64,000 nucleotides of DNA, taken from assembly GCF_003675385.1 (NCBI RefSeq), contig NZ_RCWZ01000002.1, positions 62,001 through 126,000 on the forward strand, written 5' to 3'. The notes beneath the pieces were generated by a model, which was not told where the DNA came from, ran no database searches, and saw only the letters and a list, made by a program, of their open reading frames with translations. This DNA comes from Mucilaginibacter kameinonensis. Its GTDB lineage: Bacteria > Bacteroidota > Bacteroidia > Sphingobacteriales > Sphingobacteriaceae. Positions within the stretch are counted from its first letter, which is position 1, and every line of letters starts with the position of its first letter. This document shows, piece by piece, positions 56,545 through 64,000 of this stretch. The position numbers and the translations under genes are program-made.

Positions 56545-57022
56545 AATAATGTTCCTTATGCTCGGTAGTTTCCCAAAGCTTAAAAGCGGTTTGTGCTTCC
56601 TCTCTGAGTATTTGTACAAAAGGTACCCTGCGTTTTTCCATAGTGCAGCCCAGTTCGTCATAAATAAAATGATCGTCGAAGCCTATGGCAGCGGCATCCG
56701 CTTTTGTATTGGCGTAGTAAATTTTATCAATGCGGGCCCAGTAAATAGCGCCCAGGCACATAGGGCATGGCTCGCAGCTGGTATAAATTTCACAGCCGGC
56801 TAAATTGTAGGTGCCCAACTCCTGGCAAGCCAGGCGGATCACCGAAACTTCGGCATGCGCGGTAGGATCATTAGTGGGTACAACACGGTTGGCGCTGCGG
56901 GCTATAATCATACCATCTTTAACTATAACAGCTCCAAAAGGGCCGCCTATGCCGCGCTTTACATTGTCTTCGGCCAGTTCAATGGCTATGCGCATAAATT
57001 TTTCGTGTGCCGTGTTTTCCAT
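56543..57022 (-). CDS. Nucleoside deaminase (guanine deaminase/TadA-like)
   Basis: A 159-residue CDA-fold enzyme with zinc ligands HAE (TAHAEVSVI, about residue 56) and PCPMC (SCEPCPMCLG, about residue 86), and IYYANTKADAAAIGFDDHFIY. The last segment favours guanine deaminase (GuaD-type) over tRNA adenosine deaminase, but the choice is not certain. Located after the OmpH-like gene with a terminator between. Confidence 0.88.
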   Translation of the reverse strand: MENTAHEKFMRIAIELAEDNVKRGIGGPFGAVIVKDGMIIARSANRVVPTNDPTAHAEVSVIRLACQELGTYNLAGCEIYTSCEPCPMCLGAIYWARIDKIYYANTKADAAAIGFDDHFIYDELGCTMEKRRVPFVQILREEAQTAFKLWETTEHKEHY

Positions 57023-57034
57023 ATTGTCCTAAAT

Positions 57035-57061
57035 TAAAAAACCTCAACCGAAGTTGAGGTT
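57035..57061 (-). terminator. Terminator with TTCG tetraloop (minus strand)
   Basis: On the minus strand, AACCTCAAC-TTCG-GTTGAGGTT is followed by a T-run: a 9-bp stem with a very stable cTTCGg-type loop. It ends the transcript of the OmpH-like gene just before the deaminase gene. Confidence 0.9.
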
Positions 57062-57063
57062 CT

Positions 57064-57141
57064 AATTTGAAAATGTGACAATTTGATAATTTGAAGATGA
57101 TATTAATTTTTAATAGCATATCATCAAAATTTTCAAATGTT
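57064..57141. repeat. Inverted array of 8-bp units downstream of the OmpH-like gene
   Basis: Units AATTTGAA, AATGTGAC, AATTTGAT, AATTTGAA, GATGATAT (57064-57103) are in tandem. A facing arm runs from 57118 to 57141 (ATATCATC, AAAATTTT, CAAATGTT). GATGATAT pairs perfectly with ATATCATC. The array touches the stop codon of the OmpH-like gene, like the heptamer arrays do. Confidence 0.65.
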
Positions 57142-57738
57142 TTATTTTTTGTCTTTAGCGTAAGCGTCGTTCAGGCGTTTAGCAACATCAAGCGTAACGT
57201 CTAAAGAAGGATCGCCATATAATACAGTTGGGTTAGCTTTTGAAAAAGTTAATACCATTTTATAGCCTTTTTCTTTAGCATAAGCTTTTACAAAATCGGC
57301 GATTTTGTCATACAACTTAGCATTCTCAGCAGCTTGTTCGTTTTGAAACTCAGCACCGGCATTTTGTGAATAGGTTTGCAGTTCCTGTTGTTTACGCTGT
57401 AATTGCTGTTCTGTAGCCTGACGCTGATCGGCAGGCATGGTAGCCTGGTTTTTTTGGTACTCAGCAACCTGGCGTTGAAAAGCCTGGCCGCGGTTTTGCA
57501 AATCAGTTTGTGAAGCTTTGCCTTTATCTTCTAAACGTTTTGAAAGATCTTTAAAGTAATCGTATTTGTTCAGTAAAGAATCTGAATTTACAAAAACGAT
57601 AGTTTCTTTATCGGGTGTTACTGTAGTTGAAGCAGCAGCCGGTTTATCGGCAGTTTTATTTTGGCTACAAGCGGCAATGCTGCCTGCAATGGCTAATCCT
57701 AAGGTGAGTTTGGTTAAAACTGAAGCACTGGTTTTCAT
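57142..57738 (-). CDS. OmpH/Skp-like periplasmic lipoprotein
   Basis: The 198-residue protein has a lipoprotein signal (SIAACSQ, Cys24), then the OmpH layout: FVNSDSLLNKYDYFKDLSKRLEDK, long coiled-coil helices rich in Gln/Lys (ERQ-type repeats) and a C-terminal strand VLYGDPSLDVTLDVAKRLN. Skp-like chaperones carry outer-membrane proteins through the periplasm; the lipid anchor is usual in Bacteroidota. Reading could start at 57774 but the signal peptide sets the start at 57738. Confidence 0.85.
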   Translation of the reverse strand: MKTSASVLTKLTLGLAIAGSIAACSQNKTADKPAAASTTVTPDKETIVFVNSDSLLNKYDYFKDLSKRLEDKGKASQTDLQNRGQAFQRQVAEYQKNQATMPADQRQATEQQLQRKQQELQTYSQNAGAEFQNEQAAENAKLYDKIADFVKAYAKEKGYKMVLTFSKANPTVLYGDPSLDVTLDVAKRLNDAYAKDKK

Positions 57739-57771
57739 TCTGTTAATCTGAAAAATATTATAAAATTTTGA

Positions 57772-57779
57772 CAAAGATA
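57772..57779 (-). promoter_or_regulatory. -7 element TATCTTTG of the OmpH-like gene
   Basis: On the minus strand TATCTTTG lies 33 bases before the ATG, identical to the -7 box of rpsU. No TTTG at the right distance was found. It also excludes the longer reading (start 57774) because that start would lie in the promoter. Confidence 0.55.
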
Positions 57780-58061
57780 ATCTTTCATAGCAAGTATCCT
57801 AATCAGATGTGCAGATAATATGAAGCGCCAATGGTATTGACTATTTGCATAATTAATTGCGGATTTCGTAAAAATGAGAATCCTGTAAACCTTTTAAAGT
57901 ACTATTCGTAATAAGTGGTAGTTTAATAATAGTTTATTTTATTTCTTTAAATAGCTTATAAAGTAAATAAAGATTAAATTAAATACCTTCTGGAATTTAC
58001 TTTTAAAAGGTGCCCCTAAGCCGCGCAATTGATCTCCTGAATAATTAAAACTATTTTAAGT
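57780..58061. other. Divergent gap before the beta-barrel gene
   Basis: About 280 AT-rich bases. Apart from the minus-strand promoter element I see nothing definite: no repeats, no RNA gene, and no clean plus-strand promoter. Confidence 0.4.
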
Positions 58062-58745
58062 ATGAAGAAGCTGTTTTTATTGCCGCTTTTGGTATTTGTA
58101 CTGGGTAAAAGTTCAAAGGCTCAGAATACCGACTGGCGCGATCAGGTTACAAATCAGAAGTCCCTGCACTTTAATGTGGGCACACAAGGGGTAGGAGCCG
58201 AGTTTGCATATGGCGTTTTGCCCAAAATGTCGTTACGGTTAGGGGCTAATATTATCCCGGTATCGGCCGATAACGTTTTCAGTGTTTCGGGGTTTAACTC
58301 CAACTCGAGGATGTCGGCCAATTTCTCAAATATCCATTTACTTGCCGATTTTATTCCGTTTAAAAGCGCTCCCGGTTTCAGGCTGGTAGGTGGCGCGGGC
58401 TATTTTATTAATGCGAAGGGTAAAATAGCTGTACAACCTAAAGACAATTATACATACGGCGATATCGTATTGAATAATGAGGAGGTTGGTAATCTTAACA
58501 TGAATGTTAACTGGAGAGGCTTCGCGCCCTATGCCGGTATTGGTTTATTAAAGCCTTTTTCAAATCGCACGTTTAACGTTAACCTCGATTTAGGTACTTA
58601 CTTTTTGAAACAACCCGACGCAAATATCACAGCCTCAGGTATTCTTTCGGGCAATACCAGTCAATCGGCGCAGTTGCAGCAAAATTTAAAAGGCTACAGG
58701 TTTTTACCTGTTGTTCAACTAAACTTCAATTTTAGGATACAATAA
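58062..58745 (+). CDS. Outer-membrane beta-barrel protein
   Basis: The 227-residue protein has a signal peptide (residues 1-20, SSKAQNTD) and alternating strands (KSLHFNVGTQGVGAEFAYGVLPKMSLRLGANIIP). The C-terminal strand FLPVVQLNFNFRIQ is barrel-like. This is the general shape of Bacteroidota outer-membrane beta-barrels. The function is unknown. The lipoprotein gene follows after 5 bases, so both may form a unit. Confidence 0.75.
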   Translation: MKKLFLLPLLVFVLGKSSKAQNTDWRDQVTNQKSLHFNVGTQGVGAEFAYGVLPKMSLRLGANIIPVSADNVFSVSGFNSNSRMSANFSNIHLLADFIPFKSAPGFRLVGGAGYFINAKGKIAVQPKDNYTYGDIVLNNEEVGNLNMNVNWRGFAPYAGIGLLKPFSNRTFNVNLDLGTYFLKQPDANITASGILSGNTSQSAQLQQNLKGYRFLPVVQLNFNFRIQ

Positions 58746-58750
58746 AAACT

Positions 58751-59491
58751 ATGATGAAAAATATAAAGAAATTGCTTTTTGTATTATTGCTGCTACCGGT
58801 GGCTTGTAAAAAGCCAACAGAAGATCTTAAAATAGTAGTAGATACTAACGTAATAAAATATACCGCGCTTATCCATGTTACGGATGCCTCAAATCCCGAA
58901 GTGGTGCTCAAAAGCGGCACTTTAAGCGTAAGCGGTGATAATGCCGACGATATTTATGAAATATCGGGTAATAAGCAGTTAAACATTAGTAATGGTGTAA
59001 TTGCCATTGGTCCTGGGCCTGCGGCTGTACCTGTAGCGGGCAAGCCTGAAACTTATTCGGTCCAGGTAAAAGTACCGGGTTACAACACCGCCACTAAATC
59101 GATAACTTTTACGGCCGATCAAAAGCAGCAGGTAATAAATGTTGCCTTGTCTAAAACAGGTTCGGTTAACAGTAATCCCGTTACGCAGAAACCGCTGCCG
59201 GTTTATGATGCGGTTGGTTTAAACTTTACCGGCACCTGCTCCTCAAGGCCCGACCTGGTAATACGCCCGAGTATGTATGTGTTTTTCAGGGAAACAGGCT
59301 CCGGCGCGGCTTATCAATATCTTGGATATATGGAAAGTGGTAATATGACTGTTACTGCATTGGAGAAAGGGAAGACCTATGATTTTCAGGTTACTTATGA
59401 TGGCCAAAATTACGGTACTACCCAACAAATCAACAATGAAAGCGAAAGCCTGACTATAAATATGGGATCGGCTATTTGTAATAATTTTTAA
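58751..59491 (+). CDS. Lipoprotein of unknown function
   Basis: The 246-residue protein starts with a lipobox (LPVACKK, Cys19). The rest is beta-rich with a carboxypeptidase-regulatory-like or Ig-type segment (VQVKVPGYNTATKSITFTADQKQQVINVALSK) and a second domain from residue 145 (YDAVGLNFTGTC; YDFQVTYDGQNYGTTQQI). I do not recognise a family. Probably surface-exposed or periplasmic together with the barrel encoded upstream. A Rho-independent terminator follows. Confidence 0.7.
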   Translation: MMKNIKKLLFVLLLLPVACKKPTEDLKIVVDTNVIKYTALIHVTDASNPEVVLKSGTLSVSGDNADDIYEISGNKQLNISNGVIAIGPGPAAVPVAGKPETYSVQVKVPGYNTATKSITFTADQKQQVINVALSKTGSVNSNPVTQKPLPVYDAVGLNFTGTCSSRPDLVIRPSMYVFFRETGSGAAYQYLGYMESGNMTVTALEKGKTYDFQVTYDGQNYGTTQQINNESESLTINMGSAICNNF

Positions 59492-59513
59492 GTGAGGAGC
59501 GATAGGTGTTTAT

Positions 59514-59548
59514 CCGCTACCGGTCATAAGATTGGTAGCGGTTTTTTT
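59514..59548 (+). terminator. Terminator after the lipoprotein gene
   Basis: CCGCTACC (59514-59521) pairs with GGTAGCGG (59534-59541), followed by seven T. It ends the barrel-lipoprotein transcript. Confidence 0.9.
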
Positions 59549-59686
59549 GTTTCTGAACCAGGATTAAACGGATTTCTTCAATTTATGGGTTTTATATTGC
59601 AACTCCAGCAACGGTCAAAATCCCCCAAATCTATCTTCAGCTATGAACCATGGTATTCATCACGAATCTATTCCACAACGGTACTT

Positions 59687-59695
59687 TTATCCACA
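59687..59695 (+). promoter_or_regulatory. DnaA-box-like site before gyrB
   Basis: TTATCCACA is identical to the strong DnaA box. It lies 59 bases before the gyrB start and about 30 bases before its -7 box. A single box; no cluster as in an origin was seen. Confidence 0.4.
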
Positions 59696-59723
59696 AATAA
59701 TCGTTAATCCGGGGTATTTTTTG

Positions 59724-59731
59724 TAATTTTG
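59724..59731 (+). promoter_or_regulatory. -7 element TAATTTTG before gyrB
   Basis: TAATTTTG fits TAnnTTTG and lies 22 bases before the gyrB ATG. No matching TTTG lies around 59701-59705. Confidence 0.5.
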
Positions 59732-59747
59732 AAGATTGTTTCATTAA

Positions 59748-61712
<1,965 letters not shown>

Positions 61713-61720
61713 GCCTCCGC

Positions 61721-61738
61721 CTCCGCCAGCTGGCGGAG
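61721..61738. repeat. 18-bp perfect palindrome after gyrB
   Basis: CTCCGCCAGCTGGCGGAG is fully palindromic, 8 bases after the gyrB stop, next to further CCTCCGC. GC-rich against an AT-rich background. A possible insertion of a small palindromic element. Confidence 0.6.
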
Positions 61739-61760
61739 AGGAATAATTTGATAATTTTTT

Positions 61761-61791
61761 AAGGCCTGCTTCTTTTGAAGCGGGCCTTTTT
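61761..61791 (+). terminator. gyrB terminator
   Basis: AAGGCCTGCTTC (61761-61772) pairs with GAAGCGGGCCTT (61777-61788) with one T-G pair, loop TTTT, then a T-run. Confidence 0.85.
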
Positions 61792-61832
61792 GTTGGAACT
61801 CGCCCGCCCCCGCTTGGTTTTCGGTGGGCCTC

Positions 61833-64000
61833 TTAAATCTTTATCAGTTTGCCATTATAAACTACTTTGCCATTTAGTTCAATGGTATAAATATAAACGC
61901 CTGCAACAAGCTTTACCGGGATGGTATTTTGTAGTTCGTTAAAGCTTTTAACTGTGTTTAACTTACCATCGCTACCGTATAATTTAAACTCGTAGTTATT
62001 GATGTCGCCGCTCAGGATATTGATTTGCCCGGCAACAGGGTTAGGGTAAATTACAAACTGGCTCGGCTGTAAATAAGTGGCATCGGCTATGTTGGAGTAA
62101 ATAATATCACCTGTGGTGGTGGTAAGCTTTGCCCGGTAATATTGTTTTCCCTGCCGGGGATTATTATCGGTGTACTGGTAACTAATCGATGTGGTAAGTG
62201 GTATAGTGCTTAAAGTATAGTATTTGCCGGCGGAGTTTGTTTTTTCAAGGGTGATGGATTTAAGATTATAAACACTGCCTAATTGGAGGTTGAGCACTAC
62301 TGTATTGTTAACCGCATTTGCCAGTAATGTTTTTACATAACAGCCAACGCCCTGCGTGGTAGCATCAATAGTGTAGCTTTTTATCCCCTCGAAGCCATTG
62401 CCTGCAGCACTTACGGCAAAATAGGTTGAGGTTTGTTGCTGCGCGGATACAATAATACTGGTATCGGTAGTTGCTGTTAGCTTTTGTAACAGTTTGTCTT
62501 TAATGGTATAAACGGTATAGCTTGTACTGCCTGGTTGAGGTTGCCATTGTAGCAGGATACCGCTGCTGCATTGATAGCCAACATCAAGGCTAAGCGGTTT
62601 TGAAATGCTGAATTCGGCACTTGTAAAAGTTTGGTCGCCGATAACCATTTTAAGCATGGCTTTAGTGAAAACATCGGGTGTTGACCAGGTATAGTAGCGG
62701 TTTTTTAAGGTAGCGTTATTAACGGGTTTCCAGGTAAGGCCATGATCAAAGCTAACACTTATTGTCCCCAATGTTGCGTTGAATGAGCTTTGCCATCTCA
62801 CATAATTATCCTCGCCGGCAAAAAGCTGGTCGCCGGCTGATGGGTAGATCCATTCAAAGCGGTTTGCGATAGTTTCCTGGTGGGCAACATAAAACTTTTG
62901 CGTGCCGCTGGTAACCTGTTGGCCTTTAACATGCACTGTATATATACCAGCCGCCGGGTTTTGTAAGCTTATCTGCTCTGTATTGTTCAGGGTATCTACT
63001 TGTCTTTTTGCCGGGGCGGACAATGAATCGGCAGAAGGGAAGCTGCTGAGCACCCATGGTAAAATTTCCTGCCCTGATGGTGTAGTAACGCTAAGATCAA
63101 GATCATTTATTAATGCACTTGGCGCATTAAGTGGCGCTGCCGGATCATTCCATGCTAATGAAATTTTAAGTTCCCTACAGTTTTGGGGTACGATTACCGG
63201 GTAAGACATTGACGTGTTATTGCTCACAGAGCCGAAAAAAAAGTGCTTATCATTAATGGTGCGCAAAGCTTCAAGCGCATTCAATGAGCCAAAGCCCGAT
63301 TTATATTGTGGACCCTGAGCCGCAGTTATCTCGTATGCCGAATTGATAAGCACACTTTTTATCAACGCTGCAGAAGGTAGCTGTTTATATTGTGCTTTGT
63401 AAGCCTGTTGGAGCAAAGCTACTGTGCCCGATACCAGGGCGGCCGCACCCGAGGTGCCATCTTCGCCATCGGCTATCAGCTCTGGTTTAACGCGCCCGTC
63501 ATAGGCTGGGCCGGCCGAGCTTAAGGACTCAGGATTGCCCATTCTGTCCGTGCCTCCAACTACTATCACATTTTTAGCCTGTTTAAAATCGCCCGATAAA
63601 TTGGCCACTCCGTTTACACCGTTGTAAACACCACTTTCGGGTGCCGAAGTGCCAATATTGCCAGATGAAAATACATGTACCAGCGAGTCGGTTTCAAAGA
63701 TCTGCTGATCATAGGCCGCGCTTTCGGGGCCGTAATAGTTTTCAATGCCCGTACCATAAGAGTGGTTTTGCACCGAGATATTGTAAGATTTAAAAATGGC
63801 AGTGCTATCCGGCATTAATTGTTCAAATGACGATGAGGTGAAATTTACTTTTGGTGCAACTCCCAAACCTTTAATGTACGAGTTCCCGTTGCCGCCTATT
63901 AGTGTTGCCATAGTGGTGGCATGGCCCGAAGTGATATCAGATGTTTTAAATGATTTGAAGCTGCGGCCTAAAAGGTCGAGGTCATTGTCATAGCGGTTTT
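61833..64000 (-). CDS. Subtilisin-like (S8) secreted protease with T9SS sorting domain, N-terminus missing
   Basis: The frame stays open past the window end, so the gene is cut; the ATG at 63911 is internal. About 720 residues are visible. The S8 catalytic His lies in SGHATTMATLIGG (63921-63923) and the Ser in DGTSGAAALVSG (near 63455). The Asp is outside the window. The oxyanion Asn lies in VHVFSSGNIG. Downstream come a PPC-like beta-sandwich (ISLAWNDPAAP; YTVHVKGQQV), fibronectin-like domains, and a C-terminal type IX sorting domain (FVIYPNPVAGQINI; PVKLVAGVYIYTIELNGKVV). It is exported through the T9SS to the surface and degrades proteins. Convergent with gyrB. Confidence 0.92.
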   Translation of the reverse strand, partial: NRYDNDLDLLGRSFKSFKTSDITSGHATTMATLIGGNGNSYIKGLGVAPKVNFTSSSFEQLMPDSTAIFKSYNISVQNHSYGTGIENYYGPESAAYDQQIFETDSLVHVFSSGNIGTSAPESGVYNGVNGVANLSGDFKQAKNVIVVGGTDRMGNPESLSSAGPAYDGRVKPELIADGEDGTSGAAALVSGTVALLQQAYKAQYKQLPSAALIKSVLINSAYEITAAQGPQYKSGFGSLNALEALRTINDKHFFFGSVSNNTSMSYPVIVPQNCRELKISLAWNDPAAPLNAPSALINDLDLSVTTPSGQEILPWVLSSFPSADSLSAPAKRQVDTLNNTEQISLQNPAAGIYTVHVKGQQVTSGTQKFYVAHQETIANRFEWIYPSAGDQLFAGEDNYVRWQSSFNATLGTISVSFDHGLTWKPVNNATLKNRYYTWSTPDVFTKAMLKMVIGDQTFTSAEFSISKPLSLDVGYQCSSGILLQWQPQPGSTSYTVYTIKDKLLQKLTATTDTSIIVSAQQQTSTYFAVSAAGNGFEGIKSYTIDATTQGVGCYVKTLLANAVNNTVVLNLQLGSVYNLKSITLEKTNSAGKYYTLSTIPLTTSISYQYTDNNPRQGKQYYRAKLTTTTGDIIYSNIADATYLQPSQFVIYPNPVAGQINILSGDINNYEFKLYGSDGKLNTVKSFNELQNTIPVKLVAGVYIYTIELNGKVVYNGKLIKI

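Noticed and set aside
59555..59640. Complete octamer array before gyrB
   Set aside because: Only the outer 13 bases shared with 56391 are clear; no consistent facing arm could be aligned.
59687..59695. Replication origin at gyrB
   Set aside because: Only one perfect DnaA box; no cluster, AT-rich unwinding region pattern or dnaA gene in the window.

Overview
The window looks like chromosomal DNA from a Bacteroidota of the Sphingobacteriaceae type (Mucilaginibacter/Pedobacter-like; the genus is an inference). The evidence is a SusC/SusD pair, a secretion signal of the type IX kind, promoters of the Bacteroidota form TTTG-N18/19-TAnnTTTG, near absence of Shine-Dalgarno (SD) sequences, and the gene order rpsU-xer-hpf-tRNAs-tuf-trnW-secE-nusG-rplKAJL-rpoBC.

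Layout. (1) 1-5.1 kb: the end of a SusC-type TonB-dependent transporter, its SusD-type lipoprotein, and a TlpA-like thioredoxin protein. (2) 5.1-21.1 kb: the translation/transcription core: rpsU, a Xer recombinase, hpf, five tRNAs (Thr-TGT, Tyr-GTA, Gly-TCC, Thr-GGT, Trp-CCA), tuf, secE, nusG, rplK, rplA, rplJ, rplL, rpoB, rpoC and a DUF3467 gene. (3) 21.2-48.1 kb: an exopolysaccharide locus of the Wzx/Wzy type: Wza-like export lipoprotein, Wzc-like tyrosine kinase with a (YG)n tail, glycosyltransferases, a cytidylyltransferase/2-hydroxyacid dehydrogenase/SDR cassette, Wzy, an SGNH hydrolase, Wzx, a GT42/DUF115-like protein, an acetyltransferase and a beta-helix protein, followed by dTDP-rhamnose (rfbB, two rfbA, rfbC, rfbD) and GDP-fucose (gmd, fcl) genes. 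The sulfate-activation pair cysD-cysN sits inside this block on the other strand. (4) 48.1-54.2 kb: a minus-strand housekeeping run (dapD, a GT4, tsaC, cca, a pRiA4b-like gene, miaA). (5) 54.8-64 kb: a small membrane protein, an ADP-ribosylglycohydrolase, an S4 protein, a deaminase, an OmpH-like lipoprotein, two envelope proteins, gyrB, and a subtilisin-like protease cut by the window end.

How the genes work together: nucleotide sugars from rfbBACD and gmd/fcl, probably plus a CMP-activated acidic residue, feed the glycosyltransferases. Wzx flips the repeat unit, Wzy polymerises it, and Wza/Wzc control length and export. The core block supplies ribosome and RNA polymerase parts under shared transcription.

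The least expected structure is intergenic. Several gene junctions carry bipartite inverted arrays of degenerate 7-bp units, typically five units per arm: rplL/rpoB, rpoB/rpoC, dapD/GT4 and the pRiA4b-like gene/miaA. Partial versions lie between tRNA genes and between tsaC and cca, and 8-bp versions lie around 56.4 and 57.1 kb. The unit sequence differs between loci but the architecture does not. A second noteworthy point is that strong SD sequences occur before rpsU and hpf, whereas I see none of comparable strength at the other starts I inspected. No CRISPR array, rRNA gene or insertion sequence was seen.
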